Shown here: positions 26,436-34,532 of the stretch, piece after piece
Numbering within the stretch: position 1 is the first letter of the stretch
Layout of the letters: each line of letters begins with the position of its first letter
Assembly (NCBI RefSeq): GCF_000758585.1
Contig: NZ_CP009281.1
Span: 2,480,001 to 2,544,000 of the forward strand
DNA length: 64,000 nt
Direction of reading: 5' to 3'
Origin: Paenibacillus sp. FSL R5-0345
GTDB lineage: Bacteria; Bacillota; Bacilli; Paenibacillales; Paenibacillaceae
Made by a program: the position numbers and the translations under genes
The notes under the pieces: generated by a model
The model's database searches: none
Told to the model about the DNA's origin: nothing
The model's input: only the letters and a program-made list of their open reading frames with translations

Positions 26436-27500
26436 CTATAGACTTCGTAGATGAAACAGTCCATAGGTTATCGCAGAAACTGCAATTTGCGGCTCATATT
26501 GCCAAATGGTCTCCTGTCGACGACGGTTATATTGCTCCTGAGTACCTAAACGTTTTTCTTCATCCGGCTCTTTCAGCAGTTCTCCGTAATAAATATCAAT
26601 GATAGCCAGCTCGATTCTAAGACGCTCACGTGCCTGTTCTGCCCAAGAGTAATCAAGTTCGGCTAGATGAGAGGTAAGATGAGCCTCTAATAAATCTGTA
26701 GCGGCTGTAACTGTTAATTCATAAGGCTGAATATGCACGTTTTCCGGTAAACGGGGGGTCATCTCCCGCGAGGATATCTTTGCGTTAAAGTCATCAATAA
26801 TGGTCCCTTTTGTCAGAGATATTCCAAGATAATGCAGTTCTTCCCGTTTCAAATCACAGCTCATTTCGACTTTATAACAGACACCGAGCCACGGTTCATA
26901 GGCTGCAGAGAAAAGTGTATTCCGCTGCCTGCTACCGGGGTCCTCAAATAAGTAAAGGCATTTCCCTTCATCTTGAGCTGCACTCCAAATTTGCTGAAGG
27001 CGCTTGCTACCATAAATGATATCTTCACGTCTTATCATGCCAGGTCCAATTCGAGGCAGGGCCGGTACAATCCCGAAGTAGCGGGCAAGGATACTGTCTT
27101 CAGGATTTGAGGAAGGGACATGAACCACATTTGATTCAGATGTTTCTGAATTTAAAAGATCTGTGCTAGCCTCAACATCAGCAGTAGCACTCATCACTGG
27201 GTCTCCGGTAATTGACTGTTTTAATGCCAGGGTGCTGCGATTTACTGTTGGCGGAACTTCTATAGCTGCCTGGCTGTCGTATTTTTCCGGATCGAATACA
27301 AAGGTGAAAGAGAGTGTCTCTGGATCAACTCCAGTACGCTCCACGAACCCCCAATAATAAGGTCGATCTGTAAGCATTCTGTCAGCTCTTGGCGATAGCT
27401 TTACAGTTACGTGAATGGGCGATACTTCAATAATGGAGCATTCTGTTGCTTCCAAATAGTCCATAACATGTTTACGTACTTCCTGTGAGGTGAGGGTCAT
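26436..27500 (-). CDS. yqhG: YqhG-family protein, 354 aa
   Basis: The N-terminal SQEVRKHVMDYLEATECSIIE and the RPYYWGFVERTG motif, and position just after a YqhH-like helicase gene (4-base overlap), identify YqhG. B. subtilis YqhG is about 260 residues; here a 75-90-residue Ser/Thr/Glu-rich insert (about 82-150, VNRSTLALKQSITGD...) makes it longer. Function is unknown; conservation next to the helicase suggests a joint role. Confidence 0.8.
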   Translation of the reverse strand: MTLTSQEVRKHVMDYLEATECSIIEVSPIHVTVKLSPRADRMLTDRPYYWGFVERTGVDPETLSFTFVFDPEKYDSQAAIEVPPTVNRSTLALKQSITGDPVMSATADVEASTDLLNSETSESNVVHVPSSNPEDSILARYFGIVPALPRIGPGMIRREDIIYGSKRLQQIWSAAQDEGKCLYLFEDPGSRQRNTLFSAAYEPWLGVCYKVEMSCDLKREELHYLGISLTKGTIIDDFNAKISSREMTPRLPENVHIQPYELTVTAATDLLEAHLTSHLAELDYSWAEQARERLRIELAIIDIYYGELLKEPDEEKRLGTQEQYNRRRQETIWQYEPQIAVSAITYGLFHLRSL

Positions 27501-29242
27501 GTCGCAGTCTCACTTTCTTTTTTGATACCCTGAGTTAACTCGCTGAGGGATTCACCGATATGATCTAGCTCATTACGCAGTTCTTCATCGGAGCGGGATT
27601 CGAGCATGATTTTGTATAAACTTTTCTCCAGAGATTCTTTCTTCTCAAATCGCTCCAGAATCACATCCAGCCCGCCAATGACCATTTCGAACATATTGAT
27701 CTTCTCGTGTAGCAGATGCAGAATATGTTCTTCAATCGTGCCCTGCGTGGACAAATTATAGATAACCACGTCATTTTCCTGACCTAACCGATGCACCCGC
27801 CCAATCCGCTGTTCTACTCTCATGGGATTCCAAGGCAGATCGAAGTTGATCATATGGTGACAGAACTGCAGGTTAATGCCCTCACCACCCGCCTCAGTAG
27901 CGATCATTACTTGAGCACGACCGCGGAAGAGATCCATCATCCAATCTTTTTTGCCGCGATTCATCCCGCCTGAATAAGAAACACACATTAGCCCATGTTC
28001 GCGGAAATACTGAAGCAAATATTCTTGAGTCGCACGATACTCTGTAAAGACAATGACTTTTTCATTCATTTCTTGAATGAGAGATAGTGTTGTTTCGGCT
28101 TTGGTATTGGTCTTAACCGTACGAAGTGTCTGCAATAGCTCCATCATCCGATCGCGTTTCGGCGAATCGGCGGGCAGCTTCTTGATCAGATTAACTAAAG
28201 TGATGAACACAGCATCTCGACTGCTGCATACCTCGCGCTGAAGCGTTACCAAGGAAAGCATGCTGCTAAGATTGCCGCCTGATTCCTGATACTGATCTTT
28301 AACAAAAGAAGTGACAGCGTCATATAATACTCTCTCTTCCTGTGAAAGAACTAGCGGAATATTACGGACTTTTCGTTTCGTAAAGTTAACTGGACCTTCG
28401 CCACGCCGATTGCGGATCATCACCTTCGATAGCTCGTCCCGTAGCTGACCTTCATTCTTAGGTTGGCGTTTATCAACGACGAAATTCGAAGCGAAATCAC
28501 CCTGATTTCCAAGTTGCCCCGGTTTCAGTAAAGTGATCAAATTAAATAGCTCGCCCAGATCATTCTGAACGGGAGTAGCGGTTAGGAGCAGGCAATATTT
28601 TTTGCGTAATTGCTGTACAAATAAATAATTGGTTGATTTTTTATTTTTCAGCTTGTGGGCTTCATCAATAATCAACATGTCATATTCATTTTCCAGCAGC
28701 ATTTCTTTATGTGGATCGCGTTTAGCGGTGTCCATAGATGCGACAACAATCGCATTTCCCCAGGAATATGCTTTTTTCTGTGCTACAGCAGCGATACCAA
28801 ACTTGGCATTTAGCTCGCGAACCCACTGCAATACGAGGGAAGCGGGTACCAGAATAAGTACCTTAGAGACTAGACCGCGAACAAGATATTCCTTGAGTAC
28901 AAGTCCAGCTTCAATCGTCTTTCCAAGTCCGACCTCATCTGCAAGAATCGCGCGGCCCGACATCTCAAAAAGAACTTTATGCGCGGTATCGAGCTGGTGC
29001 GGAAGTGGGGATAATCCGGATAAATGCTTCATGCATTGAAGTTCATCGAAGCTTGTTACTAGACCTGTTTGTTCACCTTGAACAGCAAGTTTGGATAGAC
29101 GGAAGTCTCCCCACGGACCGCCTTTATCCAGTTTGAGTTCTAGATCCTGTAGCCAATTCCGGTCAAAAGAAAGAGGAACAGGCAGTATAGGCGCTGACTT
29201 TCCACCTTTGTGAGGTAGAGAATTACGGAATAATTGCGTCAT
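27497..29242 (-). CDS. yqhH: SNF2-family helicase, YqhH-like, 581 aa
   Basis: Walker A ADEVGLGKTIEAGLV (about 95-109), the DEAH box as LIIDEAHKLKN, TATPVQND (motif III), and motif VI VEQRIGRVHRLGQ are all present. SNF2/RapA-type double-stranded DNA translocase of about the family length. The reading frame of yqhG overlaps by 4 bases, so the two are co-translated. Its GGAGGCTG ribosome-binding site is 5 bases before the ATG. Confidence 0.88.
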   Translation of the reverse strand: MTQLFRNSLPHKGGKSAPILPVPLSFDRNWLQDLELKLDKGGPWGDFRLSKLAVQGEQTGLVTSFDELQCMKHLSGLSPLPHQLDTAHKVLFEMSGRAILADEVGLGKTIEAGLVLKEYLVRGLVSKVLILVPASLVLQWVRELNAKFGIAAVAQKKAYSWGNAIVVASMDTAKRDPHKEMLLENEYDMLIIDEAHKLKNKKSTNYLFVQQLRKKYCLLLTATPVQNDLGELFNLITLLKPGQLGNQGDFASNFVVDKRQPKNEGQLRDELSKVMIRNRRGEGPVNFTKRKVRNIPLVLSQEERVLYDAVTSFVKDQYQESGGNLSSMLSLVTLQREVCSSRDAVFITLVNLIKKLPADSPKRDRMMELLQTLRTVKTNTKAETTLSLIQEMNEKVIVFTEYRATQEYLLQYFREHGLMCVSYSGGMNRGKKDWMMDLFRGRAQVMIATEAGGEGINLQFCHHMINFDLPWNPMRVEQRIGRVHRLGQENDVVIYNLSTQGTIEEHILHLLHEKINMFEMVIGGLDVILERFEKKESLEKSLYKIMLESRSDEELRNELDHIGESLSELTQGIKKESETAT

Positions 29243-29424
29243 GGTACAGCCTCCTCAGGTGCTAATTCATATCATCATTCGTAGGAGTAGTATGCTCTTA
29301 AACAAGAGAATTCATAACCTTCTATTTTTCTTGATAGCCTTTAAAAAAGAGAGTAAAAGCGAGAAAATACCGCAAGTTTTGCGATATTTCAGCTGCTTGA
29401 CTCTATTTTCGAAAAAGACCTTCG

Positions 29425-29473
29425 ATACAATATGTGGTATAGTTTAAAAGCTGACGCACACAATATATTGTGA
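29425..29473 (+). promoter_or_regulatory. Tandem NrdR boxes
   Basis: ACACAATATATTGTGA at 29458-29473 fits the NrdR-box consensus almost perfectly. ATACAATATGTGGTAT at 29425-29440 is a weaker copy. They start 33 bases apart, about three helical turns, as in known tandem NrdR sites that repress ribonucleotide reductase genes when dATP/ATP ratios are high. Confidence 0.78.
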
Positions 29474-29533
29474 CAAAAGCATGAAAATGTGATTTTTTTA
29501 AAGTGCGTAGCTGCTATTTGTTATTGACAAGAT

Positions 29534-29584
29534 GAACTTCCTACATACACCCGTAAGGTTGAAGATACGTGTAAGGAAGTTTTT
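29534..29584 (+). promoter_or_regulatory. Possible attenuator hairpin in the nrdJ leader
   Basis: AACTTCC...GGAAGTT with inner TACA/TGTA and CGTA/TACG pairs, followed by TTTTT. Ends about 60 bases before the nrdJ start. It resembles an intrinsic terminator ahead of the gene it serves. Confidence 0.45.
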
Positions 29585-29645
29585 GTTGTGGAGCCCACAC
29601 CATGAACTGGAACTAATATTTACTACATTGCGGGAGGTTTTTCTA

Positions 29646-32288
29646 TTGGGTAAAGTGGAAGGTAAGCAACGCCTGGAAGGGCTAAGTGAAAAAATATTTT
29701 TGGATCGTTATGCTTGGAAGGATGCCGACAGCAATAATGCTAAAGTGGGCGATGTTGTACTAGTTCTAACGAAAGATGATCCGAAATTTCCAACGAAGGA
29801 AGTCGGAGAGATCGTAGAACGTAACGGCAGAATTGTAACCGTAAAGACGCGCAGCGGCGAACTTGTGAAATCAGATGTTGAGAAGCTGACGCTTAATATA
29901 GAAAAAAAACCAGAGGAAATGTGGGATCGTCTGTCTTCAGCTATGGCTTCTGTGGAGAAGACTCCTGAGCTTCAAGAAGAATGGGCGGGCAAATTCCGTT
30001 CGATTCTGGATGATTGGAAGCTCGTACCGGGTGGACGAATTGCGGCTGGTGCTGGCGCTAGTGAGGAACTAACCCTGTTTAACTGTTATGTAATTCCTTC
30101 TCCAAAGGATAGCCGCGGCGGTATTATGGAGACGTTGGCTGAAATGACAGAAATAATGGCTCGTGGTGGCGGTGTAGGGATTAACCTATCCTCTCTACGT
30201 CCACGTCGTGCAATTGTGAGAGGTGTTAATGGTTCTTCTAGTGGTTCTGTATCTTGGGGCGGTCTGTTTAGTTATACCACTGGACTCATTGAACAAGGCG
30301 GTAGCCGCCGCGGTGCACTCATGCTCATGATTAATGACTGGCATCCAGATGTAGAGGACTTCATTACGGTGAAGCAAACGATGGGTCAAGTTACGAATGC
30401 GAACCTTTCGGTATGTGTGAGCAATAGCTTTATGAAGGCTGTAAAAGAGAATCTAGATTGGGATCTCGTATTCCCGGATACAACAGACCCTGATTATAAT
30501 GATGTGTGGGATGGCGATCTCGACAAGTGGAAGGCTGCAGGCAAAAACGTTATTCATTATCGAACTGTTAAAGCGCGTGATGTGTGGCGCACCATTATCG
30601 AATCCGCTTGGAAATCCGCTGAGCCAGGTGTTGTGTTCATGGAATATTACAATCAAATGTCCAACAGCTGGTATTTCAATCCGATCATTTGTACGAACCC
30701 ATGTGGGGAGCAAGGTCTGCCAGGCTGGGGAGTCTGCAATTTGTCAGCTGTGAACCTGTCCAAGTTCTATGATGAGAAGAATCATGATGTAGACTGGGAA
30801 GATCTCGCAAGAACAACACGCTATTCCGTTCGTTTCTTGGATAATGTCATCGATAAGACCCCTTATCATTTCCCAGAAAATGAAGCGAATCAGAAAAATG
30901 AACGCCGTGTGGGTCTCGGAACGATGGGTCTTGCCGAACTGATGATCAAATTGAACATCCGTTACGGTAGCCCGGAATCTTTGGAGTTTCTGGACAAGCT
31001 TTACGGCTTTATGGCTCGTGAAGCATACCTTGCATCCGCAGAGATTGCAGGTGAGAAGGGATCCTTCCTAGCTTTTGATACTGAGAAATACTTAATGAGC
31101 GGCTTTATGAAAAATATGCTCGAAACGTATCCAGAGGTTGGCGAAGCGATTCGCAAACACGGTATGCGTAACGTTACAGTAATTACACAAGCACCTACAG
31201 GCAGCACAGGTACAATGGTAGGTACTTCGACAGGTATAGAGCCTTATTTCGCCTTCAAATATTTCCGTCAAAGTCGTCTTGGGTATGATGAGCAGTTCGT
31301 TCCGATCGCCCAAGAATGGCTTGAAGCTCATCCAGGTGAAGAGCTGCCAGATTACTTCGTAACCTCGATGGATTTGTCGGCTAAGGATCACATTCGTGCA
31401 CAAGCAGCGATTCAACGCTGGGTGGATAGCTCGATTTCTAAGACAGCCAACTGCCCGTCTGACTTCACAGTAGAAGAGACGGCTGAGCTGTATGAAATGG
31501 CCTTCGATCTGGGATGCAAAGGCGTTACAATTTATCGTGACGGTAGCCGTGACGTGCAAGTGCTGCAAACCTCTAAGAAGGAAGACGCAGCAGAAGAGGT
31601 AGCTCCAGCTGTTGAAGTTACAGCTGCACCTGAAGCAAGTACAAGTGTTGTAGCAGCAAGCCCAGCACCTCAAGCATCTACTAAAGAGCTGGACAAACAA
31701 TACAAGAAACGTCCGCAAGTTCTACGCGGTGCAACCTATAAAATCAACACACCTTTCGGTATGGCATATATTACGATCAATGATCTAGATGGTACGCCGG
31801 CAGAAATCTTCCTGAATGTGGGTAAAGCAGGCTCTGACGTCTTTGCGATGGCAGAAGCACTTGGACGTGTCTGCTCCTTGTTCCTCCGTTATGGAGATCA
31901 TGGCGAGAAGGTAGAACTGTTGATCAAACATCTGAAAGGGATCGGTGGGTCAGGCGCTATCGGCTTCGGTGCGAATCGAGTTGAATCCATTGCTGATGCT
32001 GTAGCTAAAGCACTAGAAACACACGTGCTGAACAACGCTCAGGATGATCATGTGCCTGCACCTATCGCAGCGACTTTGGAGCTGGAGGATTTCAATGAAG
32101 CGTTGAACGCGGAGTTGAAGGCGAGTGTTCCTGCGGCAGCTTCTATTGAAGATGGTCAGGGCGGACATGGCGCGCATAACCATACTTCTGCTTCCCGTGA
32201 CCTTTGTCCTTCTTGCGGCGGTGCTTCGCTGATAAATATTGAGGGTTGTAAGACTTGCGGGAACTGTGGGTATAGTCGTTGTGGGTAA
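29646..32288 (+). CDS. nrdJ: Vitamin B12-dependent ribonucleotide reductase, 880 aa
   Basis: The likely start is TTG 29646, 8 bases after GGGAGG; the open frame upstream covers the regulatory region and should be excluded. The N-terminus has DRYAWKD and DVVLVLTKDD. The catalytic site shows NCYVIPSP (redox Cys), NPCGEQGLPGWGVCNLS with the thiyl-radical Cys and its partner 11 residues on, as in class II enzymes. The AlaPro-rich linker (about 645-685) precedes a domain ending in a Cys-rich tail (CPSCGG, CKTCGNCGYSRC) that reduces the active site. Reduces ribonucleotides using adenosylcobalamin. NrdR boxes and a hairpin lie upstream. Confidence 0.93.
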   Translation: MGKVEGKQRLEGLSEKIFLDRYAWKDADSNNAKVGDVVLVLTKDDPKFPTKEVGEIVERNGRIVTVKTRSGELVKSDVEKLTLNIEKKPEEMWDRLSSAMASVEKTPELQEEWAGKFRSILDDWKLVPGGRIAAGAGASEELTLFNCYVIPSPKDSRGGIMETLAEMTEIMARGGGVGINLSSLRPRRAIVRGVNGSSSGSVSWGGLFSYTTGLIEQGGSRRGALMLMINDWHPDVEDFITVKQTMGQVTNANLSVCVSNSFMKAVKENLDWDLVFPDTTDPDYNDVWDGDLDKWKAAGKNVIHYRTVKARDVWRTIIESAWKSAEPGVVFMEYYNQMSNSWYFNPIICTNPCGEQGLPGWGVCNLSAVNLSKFYDEKNHDVDWEDLARTTRYSVRFLDNVIDKTPYHFPENEANQKNERRVGLGTMGLAELMIKLNIRYGSPESLEFLDKLYGFMAREAYLASAEIAGEKGSFLAFDTEKYLMSGFMKNMLETYPEVGEAIRKHGMRNVTVITQAPTGSTGTMVGTSTGIEPYFAFKYFRQSRLGYDEQFVPIAQEWLEAHPGEELPDYFVTSMDLSAKDHIRAQAAIQRWVDSSISKTANCPSDFTVEETAELYEMAFDLGCKGVTIYRDGSRDVQVLQTSKKEDAAEEVAPAVEVTAAPEASTSVVAASPAPQASTKELDKQYKKRPQVLRGATYKINTPFGMAYITINDLDGTPAEIFLNVGKAGSDVFAMAEALGRVCSLFLRYGDHGEKVELLIKHLKGIGGSGAIGFGANRVESIADAVAKALETHVLNNAQDDHVPAPIAATLELEDFNEALNAELKASVPAAASIEDGQGGHGAHNHTSASRDLCPSCGGASLINIEGCKTCGNCGYSRCG

Positions 32289-32352
32289 ACGGTAGAGCCA
32301 ATAAATGTTTTATGGGAAAACTAGAAATGTGACTATGCATAGCTACTAAAAG

Positions 32353-32410
32353 CAAGCGATCATCGAGAGGAAGTGTTATCCTTTTATCTCAATGGATCGC
32401 TTGTTTTTTT
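32353..32410 (+). terminator. Rho-independent terminator after nrdJ
   Basis: CAAGCGATC (32353-32361) pairs with GATCGCTTG (32395-32403), with inner complementarity (GAGA/TCTC) and a run of seven T. Confidence 0.8.
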
Positions 32411-32429
32411 ATTATTGATGATGTTATAA

Positions 32430-32546
32430 GAAACAGAAGAAAAAAACTATGATAAAGAATTTATTGAATTTAGGGTAAGAAATGCTTTGGAAATGATAAA
32501 GGTAGTACTTAAAGAAAAAGAGAAGGTTGGAATTGCGATTTGGTAA
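32430..32546 (+). pseudogene. Possible remnant of a small gene
   Basis: An open stretch between stop codons (after TAA at 32427) reads as a charged helical peptide (NYDKEFIEFRVRNALEMIKVVL...) ending in TAA at 32544-32546. It has no start codon or ribosome-binding site. It may be the 3' end of a decayed gene. Family not recognised; low confidence. Confidence 0.25.
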
Positions 32547-32581
32547 GTGAACTCTGTGTTCTGACTAAGCTTTTAAACACA

Positions 32582-32620
32582 AAAACACGCGTACTTGTCT
32601 AACACAGGTACGCGTGTTTT
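32582..32620. terminator. Strong hairpin, bidirectional terminator
   Basis: AAAACACGCGTAC (32582-32594) pairs perfectly with GTACGCGTGTTTT (32608-32620). It closes cdd on the minus strand and may also serve the plus-strand remnant. Confidence 0.8.
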
Positions 32621-32647
32621 GATATTCCACTATGGTAGGTATTATTT

Positions 32648-33046
32648 TTACATATCTAAATTTTTGAATGCGTAAGGCAATAAATCCCTTAAACTCAGCT
32701 CTAAGATTTCTTTTTTCTCATTGGTTAAATAGACAGGCATGTCGGGCAAACAGAATTCCGATAATACTTGTCTGCAGATACTGCATGGCGGCAGAAAATC
32801 CATTGTGTCACCAGCTACAGCTATAGCCTGAAAATCACCTTTAGTATAGCCCTTTGTAATAGCTGTGAAGATTGCTGTTCTCTCTGCACAATTAGTAGCA
32901 CCAAAAGATACATTTTCTACGTTTACTCCATTAATAACATTTCCATCTTTAAGTAATAAGGCTGCTCCAACTGGAAATTTAGAATAAGGGGCATAAGCAG
33001 CTTTCTTTGTGTTACGTGCGCTTTCCATTAATTCTTCTTTATTCAT
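32648..33046 (-). CDS. cdd: Cytidine deaminase, 132 aa
   Basis: The start is ATG 33046, with AAGGGTG 8-9 bases upstream; an earlier GTG abuts that site. Zinc and catalytic motif: NCAERTAIF (Cys zinc ligand and catalytic Glu) and PPCSICRQVL (two Cys zinc ligands), as in small tetrameric bacterial cytidine deaminases. Converts cytidine and deoxycytidine to uridine forms in pyrimidine salvage. A promoter and a folded leader RNA segment lie upstream on the minus strand (33060-33150). Confidence 0.93.
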   Translation of the reverse strand: MNKEELMESARNTKKAAYAPYSKFPVGAALLLKDGNVINGVNVENVSFGATNCAERTAIFTAITKGYTKGDFQAIAVAGDTMDFLPPCSICRQVLSEFCLPDMPVYLTNEKKEILELSLRDLLPYAFKNLDM

Positions 33047-33061
33047 AATACTCACCCTTTT

Positions 33062-33155
33062 TAAATAAGAATGAACCTTTCGGTCCCCTTATCGCCAACT
33101 TTAAGGTTGGCAGGACTTCTAATATTATAGTCAGACCAAATGGTTGTCAACATTA
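33062..33155 (-). promoter_or_regulatory. Promoter and structured leader of cdd
   Basis: On the minus strand, TTGACA and TATAAT are 15 bases apart (about 33150-33125). The expected transcript then folds: GCCAAC-CUUAAA-GUUGGC, enclosed by GUCC/GGAC pairs, followed by a GNRA-capped hairpin GGACC-GAAA-GGUUC, ending close to the ribosome-binding site. The ACCATTTGGT palindrome lies between the promoter elements. Not matched to any riboswitch class I know. Confidence 0.45.
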
Positions 33156-33312
33156 AAATCTAGAAGCTCCGCCTCCATGATGCACTACTCGATAAGTACC
33201 AATAGGGAATCATAGCCTTAAGATATAACTAGATATAGTAAATATAAGTTATACATATTAAGCCTGCCATGGTAGCCTTAACTTATAAGAGACAAGTAGA
33301 GGAGTTTTTAAT

Positions 33313-34272
33313 TTGGAAGCCGCTGGGAACACATTTAAACAAAAAATATTGAGCAAGAAACCTGGTATTTTAACATATGGGATGACACCACCGAAGGCAA
33401 GCCATTCACCAGAAAAGATATCAGAAATTGCACAGAAACAGGTTGAAAGACTTAAAAACGTTGATTTAGATGCTTTAATTCTTTACGACGTCCAGGAGGA
33501 AGCAGAAAGAGTTGATCATGAAAGACCTTACCCATACTTACCAACGATTGATCCGGCTATCTATGGTGATAAATACCTAGGACAAGTGGAGGTCCCGAAA
33601 ATAATTTATCGGTGCGTCGGTAATGATACAAGAGCTTCGTTCGCGGATTGGATTAAGACTGACGAAAGTGAAGACAGATTTTCCGTGTATGTGGGCGCTT
33701 CGTCAAGTAAGCAAGAGGTGAAATTGAATTTACCAGATGCTTATAAGCTAAGCAAACAGTTAAATAGTAATTTGAATTTTGGAGGAGTTGTCATTCCTGA
33801 AAGACATATAAAAAAGAATGATGAGCATACACGGATTGTCGAAAAGATTAACAATGGGTGCAGCTTTTTTATCACTCAGGCAACTTATAATGTAGAGGCA
33901 TCAAAGAATTTATTGTCTGATTTATATTATTACAATACAAATAAGGGTTTTGAAATGGTTCCTATTTTATTTAATCTTGCACCATGTGGCACAGCGAAAA
34001 CATTACAATTTATGAAATGGTTGGGGATCAGTATCCCGGGATGGTTAGAAAATGAATTGAAATACTCGAACGATATTTTGGATAAATCCATTCAGCTATC
34101 TCAAAAAATATTTGAAGAACTATTTGAGTTCGGGCTGGAGAAGGGAATTCCAATTGGATGCAGCATTGAAAGTGTTTCAACAACTAAGTTGGAGATTGAA
34201 GCATCCATTCAGCTTGCTAAAGATGTAAAGGCGTTTCTAGATAAAAAGCTGTTGAGTCTAGAAAGTAGATGA
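33313..34272 (+). CDS. Divergent methylenetetrahydrofolate reductase-like protein, 319 aa
   Basis: TTG start with GAGGAG 7 bases upstream. The fold is MetF-like: ILTYGMTPPKAS at the start, YDVQEEAER (active-site Glu region), and NFGGVVIPERH followed by the HTRIVEKINNGCSFFITQATYN block that in MetF surrounds the FAD site. FAD-dependent (beta/alpha)8 barrel enzymes of this family reduce 5,10-methylene-THF to 5-methyl-THF. It is divergent from standard MetF, so the exact substrate is uncertain. Monocistronic, with a strong terminator. Confidence 0.72.
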   Translation: MEAAGNTFKQKILSKKPGILTYGMTPPKASHSPEKISEIAQKQVERLKNVDLDALILYDVQEEAERVDHERPYPYLPTIDPAIYGDKYLGQVEVPKIIYRCVGNDTRASFADWIKTDESEDRFSVYVGASSSKQEVKLNLPDAYKLSKQLNSNLNFGGVVIPERHIKKNDEHTRIVEKINNGCSFFITQATYNVEASKNLLSDLYYYNTNKGFEMVPILFNLAPCGTAKTLQFMKWLGISIPGWLENELKYSNDILDKSIQLSQKIFEELFEFGLEKGIPIGCSIESVSTTKLEIEASIQLAKDVKAFLDKKLLSLESR

Positions 34273-34295
34273 TTTATTGTTTTAAGGAGATTGAG

Positions 34296-34332
34296 CCGGT
34301 AATCCTTTCTGTTAAGGGTTACCGTTTTTTTA
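34296..34332 (+). terminator. Rho-independent terminator
   Basis: CGGTAAtCCTT-TCTGTT-AAGGgTTACCG followed by TTTTTTT, directly after the MetF-like gene. Confidence 0.85.
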
Positions 34333-34354
34333 TAAGTTAATAGGGACATAATCA

Positions 34355-34489
34355 TCATCTCAATAGCTTGTCTAGTGCCTTTCTTGCATTATTGTAGCTA
34401 AATCCTTCATCGAGGATGGTTATGTCATTGGATAATATGGATCTTCGGGCGTTACTGTATGCTGTAGGTGGTGAGAGATTCTGTACAAG
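34355..34489 (-). pseudogene. Possible gene remnant, minus strand
   Basis: A 45-codon minus-strand stretch between an in-frame TAG and a TGA has coding-like composition (AYSNARRSILSNDITILDEG, then NNARKALDKLLR) but no start or ribosome-binding site. It may be the 3' end of a deleted gene. Low confidence. Confidence 0.25.
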
Positions 34490-34532
34490 CTACTAGATTT
34501 CGGCTACGATTCTTATATAACAGATTGACTGA

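Larger units (their letters stand above)
29243..29645. other. Divergent intergenic region with leader of nrdJ
   Basis: About 400 bases between yqhH (minus) and nrdJ (plus). It holds the yqhH ribosome-binding site, two NrdR-like boxes (29425-29440 and 29458-29473) and a hairpin followed by a T run (29534-29584) that could act as an attenuator in the nrdJ leader. No protein-coding signal was seen, although the nrdJ frame is open back to 29532. Confidence 0.6.

Noticed and set aside
29532..29645. Open frame upstream of nrdJ suggesting a 38-residue N-terminal extension
   Set aside because: It covers a hairpin and lacks a ribosome-binding site, while TTG 29646 has GGGAGG at the right distance.
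31092..31718. 208-codon open frame opposite nrdJ
   Set aside because: It is a shadow of conserved nrdJ coding sequence; composition is Cys/Arg/His-rich, as expected of antisense frames.
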